Of a stretch of DNA of 64,000 nt, positions 49,033-60,239 are shown in pieces (position 1 is the first letter of the stretch; every line of letters begins with the position of its first letter). Below the pieces are notes generated by a model. The model had not been told where the DNA came from. It searched no databases and saw only the letters and a list, made by a program, of their open reading frames with translations. This DNA is from Neocallimastix lanati (nom. inval.). Taxonomy: Eukaryota; Neocallimastigomycota; Neocallimastigomycetes; Neocallimastigales; Neocallimastigaceae. Location: assembly GCA_016946835.1 (NCBI GenBank), contig JACVTC010000014.1, forward strand, positions 346,001 to 410,000. The letters run 5' to 3'. The position numbers and the translations under genes were made by a program.

Positions 49033-52000
49033 ATGGAAATCCAATTTATAAGAAATAAGAATTTCATTCTAAGAGGTTCAAGGTGCCACGGTATACCAAT
49101 GGAGAATACGAAACTACTCTTTATCCGCGGACTTCGATCTTGGCCAGAAATCAAAATGAGAAGACATTTAAAGAAAACTCTGAATGAATTAAATGATAAG
49201 GTTTTATCAGTTAAACGTATTGCTAATTTTAATGATGCATTCTTTAAAATTAAAATAGTAGGTAATGAAGAAGAATTAACATCTATTACTGATTGTATTG
49301 TTAATAGTTTCAAACGTGCTTCAATTAACGTTATTAATTGTAGCAAAAGGAATCATAAATACAGTTTTTCTTCACTCAAAAGGAAACATTTTGCCTTATC
49401 AGAAAAAGTGAATTCATCTTATAATATCAACTTATTCACTACTTCAAATTCAAATGCAGATTCAAGTCAAAATTCAAATTCAAGTTCAAATACAGATTCA
49501 TGTTCAAGTTCAAGTACAAGCTCAAGTTCAAGTTCAAGTACAAGTTCAAGTACAAGCTCAAGTTCAAGTTCAAGTACAAGTTTAAGTACAAGTTCAAGTA
49601 CAGGTTCAAGTTCAAGTTCAAGTCCAAGTTCAAGTACAATTTCAAGTTCAAGTTCAAGTACAAGTTCAAGTACAAGTACAAGTTCAAGTTCAAGTTCAAG
49701 TTCAAGTTCAAGTACAAGTTCAAGTTCAATTTCAAATTTATGTTTAAATTCAGTTTCAAGCTCAGATTCAAATTCAAATTTCAGTTCAATCAATTATAAT
49801 AATTCCAATAATATTAATAACACTCATATTAATAATAATACAGTTAAAGAATTTTCTCTATGTGTCAGTTGGAATACTAATGGATGGAACTTTGATAAAA
49901 AAGACAGTGTTGAATTCTTTATTTCAATGTACAAACCACTTTTCTTATGCTTTCAGGAAACAGGAAATGGTTCAGGTTCTAGCAGTAAATATCCATGTCG
50001 AGTATCATTAAAAAACTACAAACATTTCTTCAAAAAAGCTAATAATGAAATTCCCGGTAAAAGAGGTCTTTATATTGGGTTTCATAATTCTTGTCAAGCC
50101 TCTCTTGAAAACAACACTTATGAGTATATTATTTCCTTGTATACGTATAATTTTTGGAATTTCACTAAATGTTCTATTGGTAATGTGTACGTACCTCATA
50201 GTGGCCATAGCCTTCATGCTAGAACTGCTAGAATTGAAATATTGTCTTGGTTAAATAGTCACTCTTCTCATCCTTCAATGTTGGTTGGTGATTTTAATTT
50301 ACCTACTGAGAAATTAAGTAATTTGCTCTCTAAATTTAGTAATTGGAAAATTCTTCCCTTATGGGGCTCCCCAATTTCATGGAGTAGAGGTAATAGAGAA
50401 TCTGCTATAGATCATGCGATTGTCAATGATCATATGTTAGATTTACTTTCATATGGTACTTTTATTGACTTTCCCCCCATTTCGGATCATAAACCTTTAT
50501 TAATAAAAGGTAAAAGTTTTTCATCAGTTAATTCAGATAATTCTTTATCTCTGCCTAAAAAGACAGTTAAATGGGATAGATTAAAATGTATAAATGAAAA
50601 AGAATCAATTTTTGACAACAACTATTTTAGTGTATTAGAGGAAGTGATTCCAGATCCTAATATTAGTATTGATGATATTTCAAAGAAATTTATTTCAACT
50701 TCATTCAATATTGCTAAGGAACTTAATATCACGTCAATTTCAGAAGTTCGAAAATCTTTTTTTCATATGTCGCAGAAAATATTTAATTTGCAAAAACTCA
50801 AAATGAAATTATATAAATCCATTAAAAGAAGAGGTTCTTATCATAATTTAGATGAATTTGAAGAATTAATTGATAAATATAATAGAATGTGCAAAATTAT
50901 TCATCATATGTGTAATATTTATAGGAAAACTGAATACCAACATTGGATTAATACAGGATGTGAATATATGAAACCTCATAACCCTAAAAAAGCTTGGAAA
51001 TGGCTTAAAACAACAGCAAAAGTAGATAAATTTAAAAATATGTCAAATTCTCCAGTAAAGGACAAAAATGGTAAACTAGCTACTTCTACTAAAGAACAGT
51101 TAGAAGTATGGCACAATCACTATAAAAAACTTGCTTCAAGCCATTCTGATATCAATAGTGCATTAATCGAATGGTATAATAAATTTTCCAATGGAACAAT
51201 TAGGTATACGAGACACAATGAATGGGATATAAATCAAGACATCAGTATAGAAGAAATTAGAGAAGCAATTTTGGCTACTCCAAATTTTAAAGCTTCAGGC
51301 CCGGATGGAATTCCTATTGAATTTTATAAAGCTTTAATTCCTCCGGATGACGAAAATTCAGTAAATAATTCTTCTTCTGGTTTAAATTGTTTACAGAAGA
51401 TATACTCAAGAATTTGGAATGGAGAATTTCCTAGCTCATGGAATGAAGCAAGTATTATATCTATTCCTAAAAAAGGAGATGATCTATCTGATTGTGACAA
51501 TTATCGAGGTATCTCTCTGATTAACAATGGTATTAAACTCATTTCGAAAATAGTCTCCAAAAGAATTTCAGAATATGGACTTAAAAATAATTTTATTAGG
51601 CCAGAGCAATTTGGATTTCGTACTAAAGAAGAATGTGTTAGTTTATTTATTTCAATTCGAGAAATTTGTCAAAGGCGTAAAAATGATAATAAAGAAACTT
51701 ACCTAGCTTTTCTAGATTTAAAAAAGGCATATGATTCTGTTCCAATAGGTAATATTTTATATAAATTAGATGCTTTAGGTATTAGAGGTAAATGTTATCA
51801 ATTTATAAAAAATCTATATTTGACATCCAAAGCTAGTGTTAAAATTGATGATCAATATTCGGAATCTTTTAATATTATGAAAGGAGTTAGACAAGGTTGT
51901 CCACTATCACCAATTCTTTTCAATCTTTTTATTAATGACATTTTTAATGATGTTTCAGAACTTGGAATTCCTTTAGGCGAATCTAGATGTTGTGGTGGAC

Positions 52001-53514
52001 TCTTTGCAGATGATATTGTTCTATGCGCACCGTCAAGAACTAAGTTGAAAAAAATGCTTAAGAAGGTAAATGAATGGGCTAAATTTAATATGATGAATTT
52101 TGGAATTAATAAGTGTGCAACGATGGTGATTCGACCAGACACACCTCTTTTTCAAAATAAAAGAGATCCTACTTTTTATCTTGCTGGTCAACCAATTCCA
52201 ATAACTAAATGTTATACCTATTTAGGTATACCATTTGATAAAAGCTTATCGTTGAAACCTATTATTAAATTACTTAACTCTAAAGTAACTAAAGCTCTCT
52301 TTTCTGTTAGTAAATTTCTTTCAAATTCCAAAATTCCTATTCCATTTAAGAAGATTATAATTAACTCTTATGTACTTAGTAAAGTCTCTTACTTTGCACC
52401 TTTACTTGGTTCAAATAAAACGAGAACAAATAATACTCAGAAATTAATTAATAAAGGATTAAGATGGATTGCAGGTATACAAAAAGCCAAATCATTTATT
52501 AATGTATATTCTATTTCAAAAGATTTACATATTCCTCCATTGTCAGCTAAGTGTGCTTTGTCTCAGGTCAAATGTTTTGATAAATGGAAAAATTCAAATT
52601 GTATTATTTCCTTTTTAGTTAATAATATTCCAAAATCTAGAAAATATACATGGACAAAAGAAAGTAGAACTCTTAAACGTAAACTAGAGAAAAGAGGTAA
52701 TAACGATAATAAAATCAAGGATTTTTATTGGAAAAGAGATATGAAAATCAATTCTATTAAAGCTGAGTTTTATGACAAAAACAAATTCGAAGAAACATCA
52801 AAATTTATAAAACTTTGTTATGACTATCCTGATCTTTCATATGGTTTCTATTGGCTATTGAGAGCACGAAGCGGATATAGATTAGATGCTAGAATTGCTA
52901 AAGCTGCAAAAATAGTGGACCAAATGTGTCCTAATTTTTGTCCCTGTTGTAAAAGTAATAAACAATGGATAAGTCATTGGTTAATTGATTGTCCCTTTTT
53001 CAATCATACTCGTAGTAAAGTTAATGATAAAATTTTATTTTTATATAATGCTTTTTACCGTGGCAACCTAACAAATGATATTGTTAATAGTAATAATGAT
53101 AATAGTAATAGTAATAATAGTAATAGTTATAATAGTAATAATAATATTAGTAATAGTATTTTTAGTAATGTTAGTAATAGTATTGAAAATAATGTGTATA
53201 TTGATTCTAGTGTGTGTGAAAAAGTGTTTAATTTCCTTCTTGGAGGTCGAAGTATTAATAACAGTACAAGGGAATGGAAGGATCTATTTAAGTGCCAGAT
53301 GAAATCAGGTGCTTATTCTGATACTCCGTTCTTAGTGGTTACTGCGGCACTTCTCCAATCGATTATACCTATTGCTATTGGCCAGCAATGGTCTTTGTTC
53401 AATAGGTTCAAATCGAATCGTACTACTACTACCAAGAGCGTCAATGCTGAAGAAACAGTAAGACAGGCCAGCAGGGCTAGCGCAACCAATGAAGATCATA
53501 ATTTTGTATCTTAA
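49033..53514 (+). CDS. LINE polyprotein: endonuclease / reverse transcriptase
   Basis: 1493 residues. The N-terminus (about 20-110) has a pattern of strands and helices (LLFIRGL, AFFKIKIVG) suggesting an RRM-like RNA-binding fold. A Ser/Thr-rich linker of about 115 residues (136-253) is encoded by AGTTCA-type hexamer repeats. The APE-type endonuclease (about 275-490) shows WNTNGW, CFQETG, GDFN near 420, SAIDHAIV and SDHKPL near 484. The reverse transcriptase (about 735-1075) shows SGPDGIP, NYRGISL, DLKKAYD near 895, GVRQGCPLSPILFN, the catalytic FADD near 991 and YLGIPF. A C-terminal zinc-type cluster (CPNFCPCC, then H and C, near 1299) and a tail with KSVNAEETVRQ follow. The role is target-primed reverse transcription: nicking chromosomal DNA and copying the element RNA into it. 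Both catalytic centres look intact. Confidence 0.92.
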   Translation: MEIQFIRNKNFILRGSRCHGIPMENTKLLFIRGLRSWPEIKMRRHLKKTLNELNDKVLSVKRIANFNDAFFKIKIVGNEEELTSITDCIVNSFKRASINVINCSKRNHKYSFSSLKRKHFALSEKVNSSYNINLFTTSNSNADSSQNSNSSSNTDSCSSSSTSSSSSSSTSSSTSSSSSSSTSLSTSSSTGSSSSSSPSSSTISSSSSSTSSSTSTSSSSSSSSSSSTSSSSISNLCLNSVSSSDSNSNFSSINYNNSNNINNTHINNNTVKEFSLCVSWNTNGWNFDKKDSVEFFISMYKPLFLCFQETGNGSGSSSKYPCRVSLKNYKHFFKKANNEIPGKRGLYIGFHNSCQASLENNTYEYIISLYTYNFWNFTKCSIGNVYVPHSGHSLHARTARIEILSWLNSHSSHPSMLVGDFNLPTEKLSNLLSKFSNWKILPLWGSPISWSRGNRESAIDHAIVNDHMLDLLSYGTFIDFPPISDHKPLLIKGKSFSSVNSDNSLSLPKKTVKWDRLKCINEKESIFDNNYFSVLEEVIPDPNISIDDISKKFISTSFNIAKELNITSISEVRKSFFHMSQKIFNLQKLKMKLYKSIKRRGSYHNLDEFEELIDKYNRMCKIIHHMCNIYRKTEYQHWINTGCEYMKPHNPKKAWKWLKTTAKVDKFKNMSNSPVKDKNGKLATSTKEQLEVWHNHYKKLASSHSDINSALIEWYNKFSNGTIRYTRHNEWDINQDISIEEIREAILATPNFKASGPDGIPIEFYKALIPPDDENSVNNSSSGLNCLQKIYSRIWNGEFPSSWNEASIISIPKKGDDLSDCDNYRGISLINNGIKLISKIVSKRISEYGLKNNFIRPEQFGFRTKEECVSLFISIREICQRRKNDNKETYLAFLDLKKAYDSVPIGNILYKLDALGIRGKCYQFIKNLYLTSKASVKIDDQYSESFNIMKGVRQGCPLSPILFNLFINDIFNDVSELGIPLGESRCCGGLFADDIVLCAPSRTKLKKMLKKVNEWAKFNMMNFGINKCATMVIRPDTPLFQNKRDPTFYLAGQPIPITKCYTYLGIPFDKSLSLKPIIKLLNSKVTKALFSVSKFLSNSKIPIPFKKIIINSYVLSKVSYFAPLLGSNKTRTNNTQKLINKGLRWIAGIQKAKSFINVYSISKDLHIPPLSAKCALSQVKCFDKWKNSNCIISFLVNNIPKSRKYTWTKESRTLKRKLEKRGNNDNKIKDFYWKRDMKINSIKAEFYDKNKFEETSKFIKLCYDYPDLSYGFYWLLRARSGYRLDARIAKAAKIVDQMCPNFCPCCKSNKQWISHWLIDCPFFNHTRSKVNDKILFLYNAFYRGNLTNDIVNSNNDNSNSNNSNSYNSNNNISNSIFSNVSNSIENNVYIDSSVCEKVFNFLLGGRSINNSTREWKDLFKCQMKSGAYSDTPFLVVTAALLQSIIPIAIGQQWSLFNRFKSNRTTTTKSVNAEETVRQASRASATNEDHNFVS
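49488..49735 (+). repeat. AGTTCA/AGTACA hexamer array encoding poly-Ser/Thr
   Basis: An in-frame microsatellite inside the LINE frame. It opens long frames in other phases and on the opposite strand, which are artefacts. Confidence 0.85.
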
Positions 53515-53762
53515 AATTATGATTAACATTGCGAAGTCAAAGTTAATTATTATACTTCAGTATAATAATGCCCTTGTGAAGTCTTATAAATATTAATTAA
53601 ATGAAACTAGAATATATTATACCATTATTTTATTTTTATTTTGTGTTTTATTTTTTGTTTATTTTTTTATCTTTTTTTTTTTATTATTTTATTACATGTA
53701 TTTTATCAAATATTTAATTAATAAAGATGAAACAAGTTTGCTGCCGTTAAAAAAAAAAAAAA

Positions 53763-53775
53763 ATTGTTACTAATA
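53763..53775 (+). repeat. Target-site duplication, right copy (13 bp)
   Basis: Exact copy of 48365-48377 at the 3' junction of the full-length LINE. Confidence 0.9.
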
Positions 53776-55859
53776 GAATTGCTAAATATGTCTTTGAATA
53801 TAAACTTGTTAGACCTGAACATTTTGGATTTAGAAATAAAGAAGAATGCATAAATTTATATATTTCAATTAGAGAAATATGTCAAAGAAGAGAATTTCAA
53901 GGAAATTTTACTTATCTTGCTTTTCTTGATCTTAAAAAAGCCTATGATTCAATACTTGTCTTTAATATTTTGACCAAATTATATAACTCCGGAATTAGAG
54001 GTAAATGTTTTCTGTTTTAAAGAATCTTTATCTATCCTCTAAAGCTCGTGCTTTTTTTAATGATAATCTCTCAGAAGAATTTTCGATTAATCGTGGTAAT
54101 AGACAAGGATGCCTTCTATCTCCTATCTTATTCAATTTGTTCATTAATGATGTACTGGATAATTGTGATAAGTATGGTGTATATTTAGACTCTCAATATT
54201 GTTATGGTGGGCCTTTTGCGGATGATATTGTTTTAGTTGCTCCATCTAAACAAGCTCTTAAGAAAATTTTGAATAAAGTTCATGAATGGGCTATTAAAAA
54301 TAAAACGACTTTTGGAATTAATAAGTGTGCTACTTTTGTTGTAAAACCGATTAACTTTGTTAAACCGATAAATTATGAAGATCCATCTTTCATTATTGGT
54401 AGTAACAAATTACCTAAAGCTGACAACTATACTTATCTTGGTATTCCTTTAGATGAATCTTTATCATTGAAACCTATACAATCCAAATTAAACAGTAATT
54501 TAAATGTCAAGTTAAATTCGTACTTTCGATTTTTTATTAATAAATCTATTCCTCTCCCATTGAAGAAATATGTTCTTATTTCGTTTATTCTTAGTCTTGT
54601 TTTATATTATGCTCCTCTCTTTGGTTCAAATAAGAGCAGATGTTCTAAAGCTTAAAATATTATTAACAGAGGACTTTTTTGGAGTTATGGATTTAAATCT
54701 CGCAATTCTTATGTTAGTCTCTATGATATTACTCGTGAATTGAGAATACCTCCTCTTTCAGCCATCTGTGCTATATCTCAATTACAGTGCTTTAGAAAAT
54801 GGAAAAATTCATCATGTATTATTAATCATCTCACTAATAATATTCCTACTATGTCACATTACTCATGGACTAAAGAATCAAAAACTTTGGATATGAAATT
54901 AAATGGTAAAAAAACAAGTGAAATAAAAAAGTTTTATTGGGAAAGAGATGTCTTCAAACTCTCAAAAGCTAAAAAACAACTATTTACAAGGAGACTTATT
55001 TTGGTTTTATTTCAGAAATCAAAAACTTAATATTTCAATATCCTAAATATCAGTTGGGATTGTTTTGGAATTCTCGAATTAGGTGTGATTTTAAATTTGA
55101 CATTAATATTTCCATTAAAAGAAAAATAGTCTCAGAAGATTGCCCTAAATGTTGCCCTTGCTGTGGTGTTAGTGTACCTAGCTTTTCTCACTATATATTT
55201 GCCTGTAAAGAATTGGAAAATTACAGAAATAAATCTTCACCTTTTCTAGATGATCACTTTTTGAAGTTTGCAATGATAATTGAACAAAAATCCTTGAATG
55301 TTTCCTAGATTCAGAAAAGGATTATGATAATAATATTTATTACTTTATATTGAGTGCTTTTCTTGGCGGGACGTTCAATATATGAAAAAATTAAAGTTAA
55401 TGATGGGGAACAAAGACAATTAGTTGACAATATTTTTAAACAAAGTTCAACTTTGTCGACTTTTCCCGTATTTTGTAGGGATTGCGGAGTTTCTAACAAA
55501 CGTAATACCATTAATTCGTCGATCTTTTAGATTGATGATGAATTGGCATTCCGTTGAATCTATTGAATCTACCGTTGCCGAGAGCGTCGACGTCAAAATG
55601 ATAAGGCATGAATTTTTACCCCCCAGTGAAAGAACAGATACAGATTCGTTAGATAACACTAATATTGAAATTATTACTCGCAATAATGGACGTGGTGTTA
55701 TCATCGAGGAATGGGAAAAGTTAGAGGCTATTGCTTCTAACACACTTTTATAATTTTATAATATATAATATTTTATTTCATATATTTTATTTGTTATTTT
55801 TTCATTTAAATCATGTAATTTTATTATTATTATAAATTAAATAAAGTTATTCTCTAAGT

Positions 55860-55895
<36 letters not shown>
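53763..55895 (+). mobile_element. Older LINE copy, 3' fragment (broken)
   Basis: It resumes the RT interrupted at 48377: VTNRIAKYVFEYKLVRPEHF, then LDLKKAYDS. A frameshift falls near 54010. It then reads RQGCLLSPILFN, FADD (54005-54655), later segments at 54740-55030 and 55054-55308 with a CPKCCPCC zinc cluster, and a C-terminal piece to about 55750. It ends with AATAAA near 55848 and about 35 A at 55861-55895. Several stops and frameshifts make it a pseudoelement of a related but distinct subfamily. Confidence 0.85.
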
Positions 55896-55899
<4 letters not shown>

Positions 55900-55912
55900 T
55901 AGGAACCAAAAT

Positions 55913-55928
55913 TTCAACTTTATAGATA
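55913..55928 (+). repeat. Target-site duplication, left copy (16 bp)
   Basis: TTCAACTTTATAGATA here is repeated exactly at 57874-57889 after a poly(A). Confidence 0.9.
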
Positions 55929-57873
55929 GGTCAATCCAATGATGGAACCAAAGCTGTAAGGTTTCTAAGGGGATCAGCAATTAGTATAACAATAAAATTT
56001 TTTAATTATTTTCGATTTATTTGCAATCTCAATCTTTTTATTAATCTTAACTTTGTTTTTATATCAATTATTCAATCAAAAAACTTTTCTACACTATACT
56101 ACTAACAATATTGTTTTTGTTTTATTTTTTCTCTTATATCTTTAAATTTTTCTATACTATAAATATATATATATATATTTTTTTTTTATAGTTATATATG
56201 TTATTTTATATCTCTATATATATTTTTTACCTTAGGTTTTTTTAATTTTCATATCCTTTTTCAATATATTAACATATAAAAAAATAATAATTATTATTTT
56301 ATTTTATTTTTATTGAATAAATAATTTTTCCATTAATATTGTCTTTTTTTTTAATATATCTTTGGAAATTCATTTCATGTGAAACAATTAACTTTTATTT
56401 TCAGTAATCTTAAATGTTAATACTTAATAATTCTTTGGTATATAATCCTTATAATCAATTCAATTTTAATAGAAATTAAAGCAGTTCTTTTCTCAACAAA
56501 CTCTAAACATGGATGCTTCTTACTCAGTTAATACTACTCCCATCTATCGTGGTTTCTACCGCTTCGGTAATCATATGAACAATTATAGCCTTATTTTTAT
56601 CCATGAACTTAATTCTTGTTCTCCTAGTAAACTAACTAGTGGCTCAAGTTATTAGTAAGATCCCTAACTACTAATTAATCCATATATTAAAAAATTTTTT
56701 TCTCCAAGGTATGGCTCATACTTCATTATTAGGGTTAATAAACACAAAAATTATCTCAACTTTTTCGATGTTTTAAATTTCTTAAGAGAAAAAATTCATG
56801 AATCAGCTAAAACTAAAATTAACTTTGTACATAAAAATCAAAAAATATAAATGTGTAAAATATGACAATATTTTAGAACGTTACTGGAAATCGGTTTCCA
56901 AATTTCAAGGTATTAAAGATCAAAACTACGATAGTAACAAGTTCTTAAATAATAAAACTATAATTATGCTTAGCTTAAAATATCCTCAATTCAACTTAGG
57001 GTTTTCCCGGTTTATTCGTTTAAGCTGTCGTTATAAATACATACTATATATATTAAAATGGGTAGAGTTTCGGAAGATTGTCCCAAGACTTGCCCCTGTT
57101 GTGGTGATGGTAATTAATCTTTTGAACATTGGATTTTCAAATGCGATGCTCTTGCATATTTTAGATGGAATTCTTTAAATTTCATCGATGATCTCTATGT
57201 TTTGTTCGTTAGGAGTATTAAAGTGTTAAATCATCTTTCTTCCTATGACTCTATTTCTGATTTTGAAGATTATATCAATCATTATATATACATGTTCCTT
57301 CTAGCGGAACTTTAGCTTTAAATGAACCACATTTCGATAGTGGGGAACAGAGACAATTAAATGAACTACTTTTCAAAGGTTCATCTGAGTCACCTGTTCC
57401 AAAAATTGTGGGCATGGCAAAATTCTTAATTATCACAATACGTATCATAAGTAGTTCGTTTGAGCAATTATTTTATAGGTATTCCAAAATACCAAACTTA
57501 ACCAATAGCGTCGTACTGATAAGGCATAATGATAATACAGGATCATCATATTTTCATACGAAGGGGGAATCTCGCCTTAGTAGTTCAATAAATGAGGAAT
57601 CCGGGGAGAATTTAGTAGACATCACACTATCTATTTTAAAGGTGTTACTTCTAGGTTTAATTATTTTTTTATTTGGTAGTAAAGGTGAATTCCCGCATAG
57701 AACAACTTGTTGAAATACATAGTATTTTTGAGTTTTTTTATTTTTTATTTTTTTTAACTTTTATTTTTATTTTTAATTTCAAATGTACTTTTTACTTACA
57801 TGCAATTTTTATAATAAAATTATGGAAGTGTACTCTCTTCCTTGTCTAAAAAAAAAAAAAAAAAAAAAAAAAA
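55929..57873 (+). mobile_element. Internally deleted LINE copy
   Basis: About 1.95 kb, bounded by a 16-bp target-site duplication and ending in about 26 A. It keeps a 5' leader, an N-terminal coding segment from the ATG at 56511 (YRGFYRFGNHMNNYSLIFI, similar in pattern to the start of the intact LINE) and the C-terminal region (DCPKTCPCC zinc cluster, read across frameshifts). Endonuclease and RT are missing. A segment at about 56652-56709 looks like an intron (GTAAGA, TACTAAT-like branch, CCAAG), but splicing it does not obviously restore the frame. Intact insertion hallmarks imply it was moved by enzymes of another copy. Confidence 0.8.
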
Positions 57874-57889
57874 TTCAACTTTATAGATA
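57874..57889 (+). repeat. Target-site duplication, right copy (16 bp)
   Basis: Exact copy of 55913-55928. Confidence 0.9.
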
Positions 57890-58110
57890 TTACTTCTTTG
57901 TTTTATTCTATTAAATATCCTTGATTGATATACCGACGGAATAAGCGCAAACTAACCAAGAGCGTCAACTCTGAAAATGAAGTAATACAGGATAGCAGGG
58001 CCAATGCCTCTGAAGTAGAATACCATAATTTCTTTCAGATAGTCAATTCAAACCCTAATCCATAAGGTGGTGAGGTTCGTCGCATATGAACTTTTTTCTG
58101 AATTTATTTA

Positions 58111-58639
58111 TACACTTATTTTTGAATATTACTTTTTATTTCACATTATTATGTTCTTATTACACAAATTATGTTCATTATTTTTAATAATTATGTGTTT
58201 TTTTATAAAAAAAATATTTATTTTATTAATAAATGAATAAATAAATAAAGCTAAAGTTCTCAATAATTGCAGCTGTAAATAAAAAAAAATAAAATATTTT
58301 TGATTAATATGTGATATGATATCAATACATAGATATTAAAGTCATAATTAATTTAAAATATTATCATTGTATTTTAAATTATATTCTATTAAAAATTAAA
58401 CCATATATATATATATATATATAAAAGTTTTATTATTTAAATGCATTCTTATTCATTTTTCATGTACTTCTATTTTTACAAGTTTTAATATTTCTAATTT
58501 TTTTTGTTTGAAATGCCATGTTATAATGTATTTTTTATTTATTCATTTATTTATAATGTATTTATAATGAAAAAAATATTAATATATTAATATATTTATG
58601 AAGTAATATTTTTTTTTCATTTAAAAAAAATTTTTTAAT
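58111..58639. other. AT-rich spacer in the LINE nest
   Basis: Probable 3' UTR of the preceding LINE copy followed by simple AT sequence. No gene was seen. Confidence 0.5.
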
Positions 58640-59110
58640 AATTACTGTGGTATTTCACTCAATAATATAGGGTTAAAGATTCTGTCAAAAATTTTCATTA
58701 AAAAATTTTCGGACCATGCTTTTTTTCATGAAATTATTAGACCAGATAGATTTGGTTTTTTGAAATTAAAATGAATGTATTAGTTTATTTGTCTCAATTT
58801 CGTGTATTTTGTAGAAAAGAAAATTTAATGATCAATTTTTTTTTTTTTTTTTGTTTTTCTTGATCTCAAAATAGTTTATTATTCGGTTCCAATTTATAAT
58901 ATTCTTAACAAAACTTAATAATATTGGTATTCGTGTTAAGTGCCTTAAGTTCATTACTAATCTATATCTTACTTTAAATGGTAAACTTTCAAAAAATTTT
59001 CTTATACATCGTAGTATTCTCCAAGGATATCATTTATTTCCTATTTTATTTAATAAATGCATCAATGACATATTTGATAAATGCAAGAGATACAGTGTGA
59101 TTACTGATTT
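58640..59110 (+). pseudogene. Degraded LINE reverse-transcriptase relic
   Basis: Pieces in shifting frames match the RT of the full-length element: YCGISLNNIGLKILSKI, IIRPDRFGF, and later a segment corresponding to GIRGKC and the strand before FADD. There are many stops, frameshifts and T-run expansions. Confidence 0.7.
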
Positions 59111-59170
59111 AAATGAAACGGTTAATGTATTAAATGTCAATAGGAGAAGTTTTTGTTCAATTTTGAAATT

Positions 59171-59302
59171 TATCAGGATTCTTCTTTGAAAAGACTTTAT
59201 CAAGAATCAAGACAAACCAATCCTTCAATTATACATTTTTCATCTAGGGAGATAGATGTATTAGTGAAGCAATATAACAAATTTATAAAAATGATTATCT
59301 AA
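59171..59302 (+). pseudogene. LINE pre-RT linker relic
   Basis: An open stretch with SLKRLYQESRQTNPSI and EIDVLVKQYNKFIK resembles the region between endonuclease and RT (KMKLYKSIKRRGSYHN, EELIDKYNRMCK) of the full-length LINE. It lies 3' of an RT relic, so the order is rearranged or it belongs to another copy. Confidence 0.5.
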
Positions 59303-59375
59303 ATGAAGAATAGCAAAATATATATATATATTAAAAAAAGGTGTTAATATTTTCAATACTAACGTTTACAAAGGG

Positions 59376-59407
<32 letters not shown>

Positions 59408-59625
59408 TATAATAATAATAATAATAAATATAATAATAATAATAATAATAATAATTATAATAATAATAATTATAATAATAATAATAATTATAATACTAAC
59501 TTTTTAATAATTATAAATTATTATTTATAAATTATACTTTTTCATATTTTTTTTTTTTTTTTTTTTTTGTAATAATTATATAAATTATATATATATATTT
59601 TTTTGTAATAATTATATAAATTATA

Positions 59626-59659
<34 letters not shown>

Positions 59660-60239
59660 GTAATAATTATATAAATTATATTATATTTATAAATTTTCTT
59701 AATATCTTTTTAAAATTTAAAAATGTTATATATTTTATAAAATTATTAAGAAAATTTTTTTAATATAATGGTTATTATGATAATGAAAAATAATATTGTT
59801 TGATTTTGAAATGTGAATAGTAATGAAAATAATATAAATTCTTTTTTTTTTAAAAAATTTTATTTTTGTTTAAATTTTTGTTTTAAATCTTCTTGACTCT
59901 TTTGTTCAAAAGTAGTGTGACATTGAAGGGCTTTTTTTTTTTTATGTTTTAAATATTATAATAAAAATATATTTTTTATATTTTTCTATATTTTTTTATC
60001 TGTTAAACCAACTATATTAAAAGGAATTCATCATAAATATAATATGCATATGTATATTAACAATAAATCATGGTTTCCATTACCCATTTTTATTTATTTT
60101 AATTGGAAGAAAATATAATTATTTATTGTTTTATTTATTATTTATTTATTTTTTTTTTTTTAAATTTTTTTTTATGCATGGAATAAACTTTATTTAATAG
60201 TATTTATTACAAAAATTATATGAAAAAAAATACAAAAAT
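59303..60239. other. Simple-repeat spacer
   Basis: (AAT)n array at about 59380-59495 and three tandem copies of GTAATAATTATATAAATTAT with T/TA tracts at 59565-59690. No gene was seen. Confidence 0.6.

Larger units (their letters stand above)
48378..53762 (+). mobile_element. Full-length non-LTR retrotransposon (LINE)
   Basis: A 5.4-kb element bounded by a 13-bp target-site duplication. It begins CCCCGAGCAGGGG (a small GC hairpin in an otherwise AT-rich region), has a leader of about 650 bp, one long uninterrupted frame (49033-53514), a 3' UTR of about 230 bp with AATAAA at 53720, and a terminal A-run (53749-53762). The frame lacks visible lesions, so the copy could be recent and active. The clade is undetermined; no RNase H domain was seen. 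Confidence 0.9.
55896..58110 (+). mobile_element. LINE copy, 3' end only, interrupted by another LINE
   Basis: After 57890 the sequence reads LIYRRNKRKLTKSVNSENEV and on to YHNFFQIV, the same C-terminal tail as the intact LINE polyprotein. Bases 55896-55928 are the left side of the same target, split by the insertion at 55929-57873. The left part is too short to confirm as LINE by itself. Confidence 0.6.

Noticed and set aside
49439-49799. Open frames in other phases and antisense over the LINE serine tract
   Set aside because: They are produced by the hexamer repeat, whereas the sense frame is continuous with endonuclease and RT.
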